Shown here: one piece after another, positions 26,310-35,269 of the stretch
How positions within the stretch are numbered: the stretch's first letter is position 1
Layout of the letters: each line of letters starts with the position of its first letter
Assembly (NCBI RefSeq): GCF_024580735.1
Contig: NZ_JANIJX010000007.1
Span: forward strand, 62,001 to 126,000
Direction: 5' to 3'
Length of the DNA: 64,000 bases
DNA from: Brevibacterium moorei
GTDB lineage: Bacteria; Actinomycetota; Actinomycetes; Actinomycetales; Brevibacteriaceae
Notes under the pieces: model-generated
Databases searched by the model: none
The model's input: the letters and a program-made list of their open reading frames with translations, nothing else
What the model was told of the DNA's origin: nothing
Program-made: the position numbers and the translations under genes

Positions 26310-27257
26310 TCAGCGGAGCCAGGGTTCGATGACGAGGACCGCGCAGATGAGCATGATGTCGAGCAGGGAGATCTTGAAAACGCGGGATGCCCAAGCGATC
26401 GCATCGGTCTTGGCCCTCTGGCCCAGTGCGCACACGACCAGCCAGTAGACGGCGAAGACCAGCAGGACGGCTGAACACCAGACGGAGATGTGAGCGCCGA
26501 AGACCATGAGGACATTGGCCGCCAGGTTGAGGATCGCGGTGGCCAGGATCAGGCGCTTGGTGGGGGTGACGCCGTACGCTACGGCCGCCACCGGCACCCC
26601 AGCTGCGGCGTAGTCGTCACGCCGACGGATCGAGATCGCGAAGAAGTGCACCAGCTGCCAGGCGACCAGCAGCAGGAACAGCGCCAGCGCCTCCCAACCC
26701 AGGCCCAGCCCACCTGCGGTCAGGCCCGCAACCGGCGGAATCGCGCCGGGTACGGTGCCGATCAGAGTCGAGTGCACGGTGTGGTGCTTGGACCAGGTGT
26801 AGACCAGGGCGTAGGTGACCCAGCCGATCACGCCCAGGACACAGGTGAGCGAATTGGTCATGGTGCCCAGAATCGTCACACCGGCGATGCCCAGTACATA
26901 GCTGTAGGCTGTCGCGGCGAAGGGGCTGATGAAGCCGGTGACCTGGCCGCGGCCGGCGGTCCGGGCCATTCGCGCGTCGATTTCCCGGTCGAAGTGGTTG
27001 TTGACCACGCACGCCGAACCGATGATGCAGGCGGTCCCCAGGATCAGCGCCAGGAAGACCACCGGATCGAAGTGCCGGGTCGCGAAGGTGTAGGCGGCCG
27101 CCGTGACCAGGGTGTTGCTCATCACGATGCCGGGCTTGACGGCATCGATGTAGAGCTTCAGGTGCCGGGCGAAGCCGATGCGCTTGCCCCGCTGGGAGGC
27201 GACCTGTGCTGTGGCCTGTGCTTTTCCCTGGGGGTCGGTGGAGACGGCGGCGGACAT
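26310..27257 (-). CDS. ctaB: Protohaem IX farnesyltransferase (haem O synthase)
   Basis: Membrane prenyltransferase that adds farnesyl to haem B to make haem O for haem-copper oxidases. The 315-residue protein has about nine membrane segments. The first aspartate motif NHFDREID is at residues 87-94, followed by ARMARTAGR, and the second is the RRDDYAAAGVPV loop. The transcript seems leaderless. CtaA or cytochrome oxidase genes, its usual neighbours, are not in the window. Confidence 0.95.
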   Translation of the reverse strand: MSAAVSTDPQGKAQATAQVASQRGKRIGFARHLKLYIDAVKPGIVMSNTLVTAAAYTFATRHFDPVVFLALILGTACIIGSACVVNNHFDREIDARMARTAGRGQVTGFISPFAATAYSYVLGIAGVTILGTMTNSLTCVLGVIGWVTYALVYTWSKHHTVHSTLIGTVPGAIPPVAGLTAGGLGLGWEALALFLLLVAWQLVHFFAISIRRRDDYAAAGVPVAAVAYGVTPTKRLILATAILNLAANVLMVFGAHISVWCSAVLLVFAVYWLVVCALGQRAKTDAIAWASRVFKISLLDIMLICAVLVIEPWLR

Positions 27258-27263
27258 GATATT

Positions 27264-27269
27264 AGCTTA
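27264..27269 (-). promoter_or_regulatory. ctaB: -10 box of leaderless ctaB transcript
   Basis: TAAGCT on the minus strand, six bases before the ATG at 27257. No ribosome site is present. Confidence 0.5.
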
Positions 27270-27290
27270 CCGGACGAACCCCGGGGCCGA

Positions 27291-27313
27291 GGCCGCGCAG
27301 ACCCTGCGCGGCC
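27291..27313 (-). terminator. Hairpin after the MetE-like gene
   Basis: Stem GGCCGCGCAG / CTGCGCGGCC, ten perfect pairs, with a three-base loop. It lies 26 bases after the stop of the minus-strand methyltransferase gene and just upstream of the ctaB promoter. Confidence 0.6.
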
Positions 27314-27338
27314 CCGTACCGTTTGTCACGTCTCGGGT

Positions 27339-28535
27339 TCACAGACGGCGGGAGGCGATGTCTGCTCCCGCAGCCAGGGACTCCAGCTTGGCGAAGGCGA
27401 TCTGCGGGTGGACGCGTCCGCCCAGGCCGCAGTCGGTGGAGGCCACGACGTTCTCCGGCCCCACCAGCTTCGCGAGGCGCTCGATGCGCTGGGCGACCAG
27501 TTCCGGGTGTTCGACCACATTGGTCGAATGCGATACGACGCCGGGGATCAGGTACTTGCCATCGGACAGCTTCACATCGCGCCAGATCGTCCATTCGTGT
27601 TCGTGGCGGGCATTGGCCGCCTCGAAGGTCAGTCCGTTCGCGTTGATCGTGAGCACCTGGTCGACGAAGTCCGCGAACGGCAGGTCGGTCACGTGCGGGC
27701 CGTGCCAGGAGCCCCAACAGGTGTGGAAGCGGACCAGCGCCGGATCGATTCCGCGCAGTGCGTGGTTCAGGGCGTCGATGCGCACCTGGATGAAGGCGCG
27801 ATAGTCCGACAGCGCGGGTTCGGGGTCGATCTGGTCCCAGGACTCGGCGATCGAGGGGTCGTCGACCTGGACGGTCAGGCCGGCGTCGGTGATCGCCTTG
27901 TACTCCTCATGGAGCACATCGGCCCAGGCCCACACGACCTCTTCATCGGTCTTGTAGTACGTGTTGCCGATCCGGGCGGCCGAACCAGGGGCAAGGGAGT
28001 TGATGAACCCGCGCGATTCGTCGATCCCGGCGGCGGCCAGGCCGGCCTTGAGGTTCGCGATGTCGGTGGCGACGGCCTCCTGCCCGATATAGGTCAGCGG
28101 GCCGGTGATGACGGGGAAGGGCAGGCCCGCGCGCGGGTGGATCGAGGCCTCTTCGTCGGCGTACGCCTGGGCGAACAGCTGCCGATCACGGCGTTCGGTG
28201 AAGGTGGCCAGGGCCAGTTTGCCCGGTGCCGCGGGGGCCGGTTCGGCCTCGCGCGCCCCGCCGGTGGCGAGCCCCAGTCCACCTGTGCGCTGGAATGAGT
28301 AATGCCACCAGGCACCGAAGTTGATCTGTTCGGCCATGGTGTGGCCGTATTCGCCGTCGTTGACGATGTCGATGCCCAGCGCCTTCTGCTTGGCGACGAT
28401 CTCGTCGACGGATTCGGCCAGCAGGGCGTTGAATTCGGCGGGGGAGCCCGTGCCCTCGTTCTTGGCCCTGTTCGCGGCCAGCAGGGCGTCATTGCGGGGC
28501 AGGGAGCCGGCATGGCTCGTCAGGATTTCAGTCAT
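27339..28535 (-). CDS. MetE C-terminal-like methyltransferase (cobalamin-independent methionine synthase family)
   Basis: Zinc-dependent methyltransferase of 398 residues corresponding to the catalytic half of MetE only. It starts MTEILTSHAGSLPRNDALL, and SHAGSLPR is typical of this short group. Zinc ligands are seen in RFHTCWGSWHGPH (His, Cys) and ASTDCGLGGRVHP (Cys). It lacks the N-terminal polyglutamate-folate domain, so it may use another methyl donor, such as methylcobalamin protein or a betaine-like compound, to make methionine. A full-length metE is also present at 58 kb. ATG 28535 is chosen; 28547 is the alternative. Ribosome sites are weak for both. Confidence 0.85.
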   Translation of the reverse strand: MTEILTSHAGSLPRNDALLAANRAKNEGTGSPAEFNALLAESVDEIVAKQKALGIDIVNDGEYGHTMAEQINFGAWWHYSFQRTGGLGLATGGAREAEPAPAAPGKLALATFTERRDRQLFAQAYADEEASIHPRAGLPFPVITGPLTYIGQEAVATDIANLKAGLAAAGIDESRGFINSLAPGSAARIGNTYYKTDEEVVWAWADVLHEEYKAITDAGLTVQVDDPSIAESWDQIDPEPALSDYRAFIQVRIDALNHALRGIDPALVRFHTCWGSWHGPHVTDLPFADFVDQVLTINANGLTFEAANARHEHEWTIWRDVKLSDGKYLIPGVVSHSTNVVEHPELVAQRIERLAKLVGPENVVASTDCGLGGRVHPQIAFAKLESLAAGADIASRRL

Positions 28536-28556
28536 GACTCCCAGCATGGCACAGGC

Positions 28557-28593
28557 CCGGGATTATGACAGCCGGCCGGCGTCACAATCCCGG
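28557..28593. repeat. Inverted repeat between two minus-strand genes
   Basis: Arms CCGGGATTATGA (28557-28568) and TCACAATCCCGG (28582-28593) pair at 11 of 12 positions around a 13-base GC-rich loop. It follows the stop of the membrane protein at 28615 and precedes the methyltransferase start by 22 bases. It may be a terminator of the first or an operator of the second. Confidence 0.5.
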
Positions 28594-28614
28594 TTACGCG
28601 AACCCGGCCGCCCC

Positions 28615-29640
28615 TCAGTGCACCGCCGCGGTTCGTCGCTGCCCGGCATGGGCCCGCAGATGTCCGATCAGGATGAGCAGACCGCCGGCGAGCAGCCAGG
28701 CTGTCAACACCCACCATTCGCGGGCGCGAGGGGCGTCGGGGAAGTACGAGAGGCTGCGCAACAGGCTGCCGCCCGCCCCGGGGACGAAGTACTGGCCGAT
28801 CGCGCCGAAGTGCCAGGGCAGGAACTCCTGGGGTGCGCTGGTCCCGGAGATCGGATTGCCGATGAGCACGGTGATGACCACGCCCAGCAGGATGCCGGGT
28901 GTGCCGATGGTGGAGACGAGTCCGTTGATGAGCGCTGCGGTCGCGGCTACCGTCAGGCCGATCGCCAGGGCGTTGAGCCAGAATGGGCCCTGCAGGATGC
29001 CGAACCAGCTCTGCAGGATGGTCGTCAGCGCCAGGCCCCCGACCACTCCATAGGCCAGGACCGCGGCGGCGCGCCGCCTGCGGCCGGTGACCAGCAGGCT
29101 AATGAGCACGCCGCCGACCACTCCGCCCAGGGCCAGCGGCAGGCCGGTGATCGCCATCCCGGAGCCGGTGGGGTCGTCGGGGCTCAGCGGGGCGACGTCG
29201 GTGGTCGTGATGTGCGGGACGCGCTCGGCCGGGGTCCCCGCGGCCAGTGCCCGCTGGTCGAGCTGGAGCTGGACCTGGGTGGCCAGCGTGCGCAGTGCGG
29301 TGCCGGCCGCGGGGGATCCGCCGCCTGCGATGAGCACCTCGGGTTCGGTCCCGAGCACCACCGCGCCGTAGACCTCGCGCCGCTGGATCATGCCGACGGC
29401 CTCCTCCCGGCTCTGCGCCCCGTGCACCTCGAAGGTGTCGGCGGGCAGCTGGGCGCTCAACTGGGCCCGCTGCTCGGCGTCGCCGACGACGGCCACCGGC
29501 AGGTTCTTCGCCTGCGATGTCACCGTCGGCCAGCTGAAGGCCAGCAGGATGAGGGAGACGATGGCGGCGGCCAGAACGGCGATGCCGCAGGCGCGCAGCC
29601 AGTGCGCGGAGCGGCCCGTGGGCCGGGTGGGAGTTGACAT
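28615..29640 (-). CDS. ABC-2/YhgE-like membrane protein
   Basis: Membrane protein of 341 residues with one N-terminal helix (GIAVLAAAIVSLILLAF, about 18-34), an extracytoplasmic domain of about 140 residues starting KNLPVAVVGD, then five or six C-terminal helices. This layout and the 'PVAVVGD...Y.GAVV' pattern match the ABC-2 permease/YhgE-Pip/DUF3533 superfamily, often linked to efflux of lipids or toxic compounds. No ATPase accompanies it. It is divergent from a TetR regulator across two operator-like repeats, so it is the likely regulated target. The start follows GAGG at about six bases. Confidence 0.75.
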   Translation of the reverse strand: MSTPTRPTGRSAHWLRACGIAVLAAAIVSLILLAFSWPTVTSQAKNLPVAVVGDAEQRAQLSAQLPADTFEVHGAQSREEAVGMIQRREVYGAVVLGTEPEVLIAGGGSPAAGTALRTLATQVQLQLDQRALAAGTPAERVPHITTTDVAPLSPDDPTGSGMAITGLPLALGGVVGGVLISLLVTGRRRRAAAVLAYGVVGGLALTTILQSWFGILQGPFWLNALAIGLTVAATAALINGLVSTIGTPGILLGVVITVLIGNPISGTSAPQEFLPWHFGAIGQYFVPGAGGSLLRSLSYFPDAPRAREWWVLTAWLLAGGLLILIGHLRAHAGQRRTAAVH

Positions 29641-29676
29641 GGGAGCCTCGGATCTGTGATGACGTGAATCCTAAAA

Positions 29677-29738
29677 AACGAATACTCGTTCATTATTGGG
29701 CCGGGTAAGCTGGCTGTCAAGAATGACCATTCGTTTTT
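29677..29738. promoter_or_regulatory. Two inverted operator copies between the membrane protein and tetR genes
   Basis: Copy one, 29677-29694, reads AACGAATACTCGTTCATT. Copy two, 29719-29738, read on the opposite strand gives AAAAACGAATGGTCATTC. Each is itself a partial palindrome (AACGA..TCGTT and GAATGACCATTC), and the two point at each other. This is the classic layout for a TetR repressor controlling itself and a divergent efflux gene. Confidence 0.65.
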
Positions 29739-29761
29739 ATGGAAGTGAGTCGGAGGTCTCG

Positions 29762-30364
29762 ATGCCCAAGGTCAGTCAGGAGCACAAGGACGCGATGCGC
29801 GCACGGATCCGCGACGCGGCCAAGCGGTGCATCGTGCGCAGCGGATTCGCCGGGGCCTCGATGGCCGATATCGTCAGGGAGGCCGGTCTGTCCGCCGGGG
29901 CCGTGTACGTCTACTACTCGGGCAAGGAAGAGCTGGCCATCGACATCGCGCACGAGGTCCTCGACAGCCGGTTCGCAGCCCTGGACCTGGCAACGGGCGC
30001 CGAGGTCCTGGACCCGCCGGCGCGCATCGTCCCCGATCTGGTGCGCGGACTGCTGGTCCGCGATGGCATGCCCTCGATCGTGGTGCAGATCTGGGCCGAG
30101 GGCGCCAGGTCCGAATCCTTCCGCGCCCTGGCCACGGGTGTGCTCGACCGGATCCGGACCCAGCTGGGCGCCTATCTGGTGCGCTGGTTCGTCCAGCACC
30201 GCGGTGCCTCCCAGCAGCGGGCGCGGGCCGACGCCGCGGCCCTGGTCCCCGGCATCGTCGCCATGCTCCAGGGCGTCATCGTGCAGTTCGTGCTGGCCGG
30301 CTCCGCTCCGGCCGAGGCGGCACTCGACTCCGTTGCTCAGCTGTTGCGGTTGACGACCGAATAG
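29762..30364 (+). CDS. TetR/AcrR family transcriptional regulator
   Basis: DNA-binding repressor of 200 residues. The N-terminal helix-turn-helix covers about residues 12-58 (AAKRCIVRSGFAGASMADIV, then AGLSAGAVYVYYSGKEEL), an intact TetR domain. The C-terminal ligand domain is all helical with no recognisable ligand signature. The ATG at 29762 follows GGAGG with a six-base gap; earlier in-frame codons lie inside the operator region. It is divergent from the membrane protein at 28615 and very probably controls it. A 17-bp hairpin terminator follows. Confidence 0.93.
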   Translation: MPKVSQEHKDAMRARIRDAAKRCIVRSGFAGASMADIVREAGLSAGAVYVYYSGKEELAIDIAHEVLDSRFAALDLATGAEVLDPPARIVPDLVRGLLVRDGMPSIVVQIWAEGARSESFRALATGVLDRIRTQLGAYLVRWFVQHRGASQQRARADAAALVPGIVAMLQGVIVQFVLAGSAPAEAALDSVAQLLRLTTE

Positions 30365-30377
30365 GCGGGCGGATGCG

Positions 30378-30416
30378 ACGGGGGCCGGGGAGCGCTGTAC
30401 GCTCCCCGGCCCCCGT
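30378..30416. terminator. Strong hairpin between convergent tetR and purL
   Basis: A 17-bp perfect stem (core GGGGGCCGGGGAGCG with its complement) around the five-base loop CTGTA, followed on the plus strand by GTTTGG. It starts 14 bases after the TetR stop and probably stops transcription from both sides. Confidence 0.8.
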
Positions 30417-30462
30417 GTTTGGAACCGTGTGGTTGGCCCCTGTGTCCGGATTCCTCCGGGTG

Positions 30463-32805
30463 TCAGCCGAAGTGCTTCGGCAGGGTCTCCTTGTTGATCC
30501 GCGAGAGTTCGGCGACCGGGATGGTGAAGTGGTCGGCCAGCTCCAACGTCGGGGCACCCGTTTCGCCGTTGTCGGTCATGCCGATCCGGGCGAAGGGGAA
30601 GTTGCGTGCGGTGCACATGTCCTTGAACCGGACCTCCTCGCTGCGGGCCACCGAGACGATGGCCCTGGCGGACGATTCGGAGAACAGTGCGGTGAACAGG
30701 TCCACGCCGTCGCGCCGGCAGACCTCGTCGAGCCAGAACCGGGCGCCGGTCCCGAAGCGCATGCAGGCCTCGGCCACGGCCACGGCGATGCCGCCCTCGG
30801 AGACGTCGTGCGCGGCATCGAGCATGCCGTCGCGCGAGGCGTTGATGAGGATGTCGGCGAGTTCGCGTTCGACCTCGGGCTTGAACTCCGGGGGTACGCC
30901 GCCCAGGTGGCCGTGGGCGACGTCGGCCCAGGCGGAACCGTCGAGCTCGTCGGCGGTGGTGCCCAGCAGGTAGATGGTCTGCCCTGGTTCGCGCCAGCCG
31001 GCCGGGGTGGCGCGGGTGACGTCGTCGAACACGCCCAGCACGCCCACCACCGGGGTCGGGTGGATGGCCACGCCGCCGGTCTGGTTGTACAGGGACACAT
31101 TGCCGCCGGTCACCGGCACGCCCAGGTCCTTGCAGGCCGCGGCCAGGCCGGTCGTGGCCTGATCGAACTGCCACATGATCTCCGGGTCCTCCGGGGAACC
31201 GAAGTTCAGGCAGTCGGTGACGGCCATCGGGCGCGCGCCCGAGGTCGCGACGTTGCGGTAGGCCTCGGCCAGGGCCAGCTGGGCGCCGCGCGCCGGATCC
31301 AGATAGGCGTAGCGGCCATTGGCGTCCGTGGCGATCGCGATGCCGCGGTTGGTGGACTCGTCGACCCGGATCACGCCGGCGTCATCGGGTGCGGCCAAGG
31401 CGGTGTTGCCCTGGACGTAGCGGTCGTACTGGTCGGTCACCCATTCCGGATCGGCCAGATTGGGGCTGGCCAGCAGGTCCTTGAGCGTCTGTTCCAGGCC
31501 CGCGTCGTCGGCCGGGCGCTCCAGGCCCGCGGCACGGGTGGTGTCCGCGGCGGTCGATTCCGTCCAGGACGGCTGGGTGAACGGGCGGTGGTAGACCGGG
31601 CCGTCATGGGCCACCGAGCGCGGGGGCACGTCGACGATGACGTCGCCGTGCCAGGAGATGACGAGGCGCCCGTCGCCGGTGACCTCGCCGAGCACGGAGG
31701 TCTCGACCTCCCACTTGTCCACGATCTCCATGAAGGTGTCGAGCTTATCGGGGGTGACGACGGCCATCATGCGCTCCTGCGACTCGCTCATGAGGATCTC
31801 CTCGGGAGTCAGCGTGGGGTCGCGCAGCAGCACATCGTCCAGGGCGATGCGCATACCGCCCTCGCCGTTGGAGGCCAGTTCGCTGGTGGCACAGCTGATG
31901 CCGGCTGCGCCCAGGTCCTGGATGCCCTCGACGACGCCGGCGTGGAAGAGCTCCAGGCAGCATTCGATCAGGACCTTCTCCGCGAAGGGGTCGCCCACCT
32001 GGACGGCCGGGCGCTTCGAGGGCTTGGAGTCGTCGAAGGACTCGCTGGCCAGGATCGAGGCGCCGCCGATCCCGTCGCCGCCGGTCCGAGCGCCGAACAG
32101 CACGACCTTGTTGCCTACACCGGATGCGTTCGCCAGACGGATGTCCTCATGGCGCATCACGCCCACGGCCAGGGCGTTGACCAGGGGATTGCCCTGATAG
32201 CAGGCGTCGAAGACCAGTTCTCCGCCGATATTGGGCAGGCCCAGGCAGTTGCCGTAGCCGCCCACGCCGGCCACCACGCCGGAGACCACGCGGTTCGTGT
32301 CGGGGTGGTCGATGGCGCCGAAGCGCAGCTGGTCCATCACGGCCACCGGGCGCGCGCCCATCGAGATGATGTCGCGCACGATGCCGCCGACGCCCGTGGC
32401 GGCGCCCTGGTAGGGCTCGACATAGGAGGGGTGGTTGTGGGATTCGACCTTGAAGGTCACGGCCCAGCCGTCGCCGATGTCGACGACGCCGGCGTTCTCG
32501 CCGATGCCGACCAGCAGGTGTTCCTTCATCTCGTCGGTGACCTGGTCGCCGAACTTGCCCAGGTGGACCTTGGAGGACTTGTAGGAGCAGTGTTCCGACC
32601 ACATGACCGAATACATCGCCAGTTCCGCGCTGGTGGGGCGCCGGCCCAGGATCTTCTTGATCTCTTCGTATTCGTTGGCCTTGAGTCCGAGTTCGGCGAA
32701 CGGCTGTTCGACGTCCGGGTGGGCGGCTGCGAATTCGACTGTTTCCTTGACCTTCTTGGTCTGGGATTCCGGAGTCATCGCGGAGGCTTCGGGGGTGTTC
32801 GACAT
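30463..32805 (-). CDS. purL: Phosphoribosylformylglycinamidine synthase subunit PurL
   Basis: Synthetase subunit of the three-part FGAM synthase (PurL with PurQ and PurS), the fourth step of purine synthesis, using ATP and ammonia delivered by PurQ. The product is 780 residues, the size of small PurL. Recognisable regions are [15 protein letters not shown], the substrate loop [36 protein letters not shown] and [15 protein letters not shown], and the C-terminal half includes [14 protein letters not shown] and [23 protein letters not shown] box at 32841-32846 is a likely -10. It is separated from purQ and purS by about 5 kb of unrelated genes, which is unusual. Confidence 0.97.
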   Translation of the reverse strand: MSNTPEASAMTPESQTKKVKETVEFAAAHPDVEQPFAELGLKANEYEEIKKILGRRPTSAELAMYSVMWSEHCSYKSSKVHLGKFGDQVTDEMKEHLLVGIGENAGVVDIGDGWAVTFKVESHNHPSYVEPYQGAATGVGGIVRDIISMGARPVAVMDQLRFGAIDHPDTNRVVSGVVAGVGGYGNCLGLPNIGGELVFDACYQGNPLVNALAVGVMRHEDIRLANASGVGNKVVLFGARTGGDGIGGASILASESFDDSKPSKRPAVQVGDPFAEKVLIECCLELFHAGVVEGIQDLGAAGISCATSELASNGEGGMRIALDDVLLRDPTLTPEEILMSESQERMMAVVTPDKLDTFMEIVDKWEVETSVLGEVTGDGRLVISWHGDVIVDVPPRSVAHDGPVYHRPFTQPSWTESTAADTTRAAGLERPADDAGLEQTLKDLLASPNLADPEWVTDQYDRYVQGNTALAAPDDAGVIRVDESTNRGIAIATDANGRYAYLDPARGAQLALAEAYRNVATSGARPMAVTDCLNFGSPEDPEIMWQFDQATTGLAAACKDLGVPVTGGNVSLYNQTGGVAIHPTPVVGVLGVFDDVTRATPAGWREPGQTIYLLGTTADELDGSAWADVAHGHLGGVPPEFKPEVERELADILINASRDGMLDAAHDVSEGGIAVAVAEACMRFGTGARFWLDEVCRRDGVDLFTALFSESSARAIVSVARSEEVRFKDMCTARNFPFARIGMTDNGETGAPTLELADHFTIPVAELSRINKETLPKHFG

Positions 32806-32840
32806 GTCAGGCGAGGGTCCTTTCGACGCGCATGGGCACT

Positions 32841-32846
32841 ATTCTA
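32841..32846 (-). promoter_or_regulatory. purL: Probable purL -10 box
   Basis: TAGAAT on the minus strand, about 35 bases before the purL start. It gives a short leader containing AAAGGA. Confidence 0.4.
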
Positions 32847-32866
32847 GCGGCCCGTGCCGTGGAAAG

Positions 32867-32940
32867 AAGTTGACAGAAAGTCGCTCAACTTTGGAATACC
32901 GCGGGCACTCAAGTGGTTACACCTCATGTAGCCACCGAGG
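32867..32940 (+). promoter_or_regulatory. hsp20 promoter region with two inverted repeats
   Basis: TTGACA (32870-32875) and GAATAC (32894-32899) with an 18-base spacer form a plausible promoter. It lies inside AAGTTGA-N11-TCAACTT (32867-32891). Downstream is GTGGTTACA-CCTCA-TGTAGCCAC (32913-32935, one mismatched pair per arm), and CACCTC/GAGGTG at 32921-32941. A repressor of the small heat shock gene could bind here. A single ACTCAAG at 32907 recalls half of the HspR site but has no partner at the proper distance. Confidence 0.45.
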
Positions 32941-32997
32941 TGATACAAGCACCGGGGTGGCGGAAAGAATTTCACCTACTCCAAGGAGATGTTGGAA

Positions 32998-33486
32998 ATG
33001 GCAAACACCGGTATCAATCCGTTCCGTCCGTTCTCTGTGATCGACGACGTGCTGCGCTCCCTGCCGGGCGTGGCCGTGGCCGACCGTACCCAGGGCTTCA
33101 TTCCGGCGCTGGAAACCGAACGCAACGGCGCGGACCTGGTCATCAGGGTCGACCTGCCGGGGATGGACCCGGAGAAGGACATCGACATCGAACTACACGG
33201 GCGCACGCTGACCGTCTCCGGCGAACGCCGCGATGAGACCAGCGGCGACGGTGTCCGCGAGGTCCGCTACGGCTCCTTCAGCCGCACCGCGACCCTGCCG
33301 GCGAAGGTCGGCGAGGACGCGATCACGGCCGACTACGTCAACGGCGTGCTGACGGTCCGGGTGGCCGGGGCCTATGCGCAGGTCCAGCCGAAGAAGATCT
33401 CGATCTCCCACCACGCGGACGCCCCGGTCGACGCCCAGGTCGAATCCTCGGCCGAGGACGCGGACAAGGACGCCGCCGAGAAGTAA
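32998..33486 (+). CDS. Hsp20/alpha-crystallin family small heat shock protein
   Basis: ATP-independent chaperone that holds unfolding proteins, 162 residues. The alpha-crystallin domain runs from about residue 35 to 130: ERNGADLVIRVDLPGMDPEKD, HGRTLTVSGERRDE and a C-terminal NGVLTVRVAGAY. A VQPKKISI stretch follows with the usual I-x-I-like anchoring motif, then an acidic tail (SSAEDADKDAAEK). The ATG at 32998 is chosen because AAGGAG ends nine bases before it; an ATG at 32989 abuts that site and is too close. Probably heat inducible through the palindromes upstream. Confidence 0.93.
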   Translation: MANTGINPFRPFSVIDDVLRSLPGVAVADRTQGFIPALETERNGADLVIRVDLPGMDPEKDIDIELHGRTLTVSGERRDETSGDGVREVRYGSFSRTATLPAKVGEDAITADYVNGVLTVRVAGAYAQVQPKKISISHHADAPVDAQVESSAEDADKDAAEK

Positions 33487-33489
33487 CTC

Positions 33490-34320
33490 TCAGGGCCGCA
33501 CGGTCAGGGTCTGATTGAGGGTTCCGAAGGGCCCGTCCTGATCGTGCAGGACCGAGCTGGTCAGACCCAGCCCGGTCGGCCCGAAGGACACGCGCGTATT
33601 GAAACCCAGCCAGGGGCTCTCCCGGCTGGGTTTCTGCGTGTCCGGGCCGGTTCCAGCGGCGGGTGCGAAGGGCTGCCGGAACAGTGAGGCGGTCAGCTCC
33701 ACATTGGGGAATGCCACCTCGCGCGGATCGCGGCGCACCGTCATGCCGTTGGCGGTGTCGAACAGGCCCGCCGCCCTGGCCAGGGCCGAGGCCCGGGCAT
33801 CGTCGACCAGATCCACGGGGGTGCGCAGCCAGAAGTGGGCGTGGCCCGGCTCCACCTGGGTGCGGCGCGCCTCGAAACTGGCGATATAGGCACCCGGCCA
33901 GACCGTGGTCGAATCGAACTCCGGGGTCTCGTCGACCGAGGGGATCGGGACGAAGGGAGAGCCGGCCAGGCCGGCGGTGTCAGCGGCCTGGACGAACCAG
34001 GCGCGCAGCAGCACGATCGTGCGCCCTCCGTAGCGCAGTTCGGCCTCGGCCAGTTCGATGCTGCGGCCCGGGCGCAGCACGCGCAGGTCGTAGGTGAACT
34101 CGTCGACGGGGACCACGCCGAAGATGTCCGCTGAGATCCGCCCCAGCTGCAGCCGGGGCGCGCCGGAGGCCTCCCGGCGGGCGGCGTGGTCGGTCTCCAG
34201 CAGGTGGACCAGCAGGCCCAGCACGGGGGAGATGTGCTGTTCGTCCGGGTTCCAGGCGCCGGCGACCAATTCCGTTGCACGATAGGCGTCATCGCCGGTG
34301 CGGGTGAAGTAGAAGCTCAT
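33490..34320 (-). CDS. Acyl-CoA thioesterase-like protein (double hotdog)
   Basis: Protein of 276 residues resembling the actinobacterial thioesterase superfamily (TesB/4HBT_3 type double hotdog). The N-terminal half has [22 protein letters not shown] and then [20 protein letters not shown], as in the first hotdog. The second half ends with [31 protein letters not shown], where the terminal 'G.A...L.D..G' pattern is the usual family ending. The substrate acyl chain is unknown. The start is tied to a TAGACT -10 eight bases upstream. It is divergent from trhO with 46 bases between starts. Confidence 0.8.
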   Translation of the reverse strand: MSFYFTRTGDDAYRATELVAGAWNPDEQHISPVLGLLVHLLETDHAARREASGAPRLQLGRISADIFGVVPVDEFTYDLRVLRPGRSIELAEAELRYGGRTIVLLRAWFVQAADTAGLAGSPFVPIPSVDETPEFDSTTVWPGAYIASFEARRTQVEPGHAHFWLRTPVDLVDDARASALARAAGLFDTANGMTVRRDPREVAFPNVELTASLFRQPFAPAAGTGPDTQKPSRESPWLGFNTRVSFGPTGLGLTSSVLHDQDGPFGTLNQTLTVRP

Positions 34321-34328
34321 GGACTCAC

Positions 34329-34359
34329 AGTCTAGGGAGGTGGGCCCGCTCGTTAGAAT
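34329..34359. promoter_or_regulatory. Divergent leaderless -10 boxes, thioesterase and trhO
   Basis: TAGACT on the minus strand (34329-34334) is eight bases before the ATG at 34320; TAGAAT on the plus strand (34354-34359) is seven bases before the ATG at 34367. The only other landmark between them is an AGGGAGG run. Confidence 0.55.
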
Positions 34360-34366
34360 CGAGTCC

Positions 34367-35269
34367 ATGTCGATTCCGAAAATCGTGCTCTTCTACGTCT
34401 TCACCCCGCTGCCCGATCCCGAGGCGATCCGCCTGTGGCAGCACACCCTGGCGGATTCCCTGCACCTGAGGGGCCGGGTCATCGTGTCCGCCCAGGGCAT
34501 CAACGCGACCCTGGGCGGGGACCTGCCGGATGTCAAGAAATATGTGCGCGCCATGCGGGAGTACACCCCGTTCAAGGCCGCCGATGTGAAGTGGTCCGAT
34601 GGTGTGGGCGATGATTTCCCGCGGCTGTCGGTCAAGGTCAGGGACGAACTGGTGACCTTCGGCCACCCCGCGGAGGTGGTCGTCGACGAATCGGGTGTGG
34701 TCGGCGGCGGCGTCCACTTGAGTCCGGCCCAGGTCGACGAACTGGTCGCCGAACGAGGACTTGCCTCCCAGGGCGGCGAGGTCGTGTTCTTCGACGGGCG
34801 CAATGAGATGGAGGCGGCGATCGGCCGTTTCGCCGACGCCGTAGTGCCCGAAACCGAGGCCACTAGGGACTTCGTCGCCGAATTGGAATCGGGGAAGTAC
34901 GACGAGCTCAAGGACAAGCCGGTCATCACCTACTGCACCGGTGGGATCCGCTGCGAGGTCTTGAGTGTGCTGATGAAGAACCGCGGCTTCCAGGAGGTCT
35001 ACCAGATCGACGGCGGGATCGTCCGCTACGGCGAGGCCCGCGGCACCGACGGCCTGTGGGACGGTTCGTTCTACGTCTTCGACAAGCGCATGCACCAGGA
35101 GTTCGGGCCGAACGCGCGGTCACTGGGAACCTGCGTGGAATGCGGCAAGCCGACCGCCGACTACGTCAACTGCGTCGATCAGTCCTGCCGGCGGCAGTTC
35201 CTGCGCTGTCGGGCATGTACTGCCGCCGGCGCCCACCCGAGCTGCGGCCACTGCGCGCCCGCCGCATAG
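34367..35269 (+). CDS. trhO: Rhodanese-domain tRNA uridine hydroxylase (TrhO/UPF0176)
   Basis: Member of the TrhO family, which makes 5-hydroxyuridine at position 34 of some tRNAs using oxygen. The product is 300 residues. The N-terminal domain has [17 protein letters not shown] and [11 protein letters not shown]. The rhodanese domain carries Cys190 in [11 protein letters not shown]. The C-terminus has the cysteine-rich, probably zinc-binding segment [14 protein letters not shown]...[16 protein letters not shown]. All are typical. The transcript looks leaderless. Its 3' end overlaps a minus-strand membrane protein gene by about 104 bases. Confidence 0.93.
   Translation: MSIPKIVLFYVFTPLPDPEAIRLWQHTLADSLHLRGRVIVSAQGINATLGGDLPDVKKYVRAMREYTPFKAADVKWSDGVGDDFPRLSVKVRDELVTFGHPAEVVVDESGVVGGGVHLSPAQVDELVAERGLASQGGEVVFFDGRNEMEAAIGRFADAVVPETEATRDFVAELESGKYDELKDKPVITYCTGGIRCEVLSVLMKNRGFQEVYQIDGGIVRYGEARGTDGLWDGSFYVFDKRMHQEFGPNARSLGTCVECGKPTADYVNCVDQSCRRQFLRCRACTAAGAHPSCGHCAPAA

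Noticed and set aside
29827-32847. Open frame of about 1006 codons on the plus strand across tetR and purL
   Set aside because: It is a shadow of GC-rich third positions opposite purL and out of frame with tetR; its translation is Gly/His/Val/Asp-rich without any domain, while purL and tetR are clear.
32907-32913. HspR (HAIR) binding site upstream of hsp20
   Set aside because: Only one ACTCAAG half-site is present; the partner CTTGAGT is not found at the required distance.
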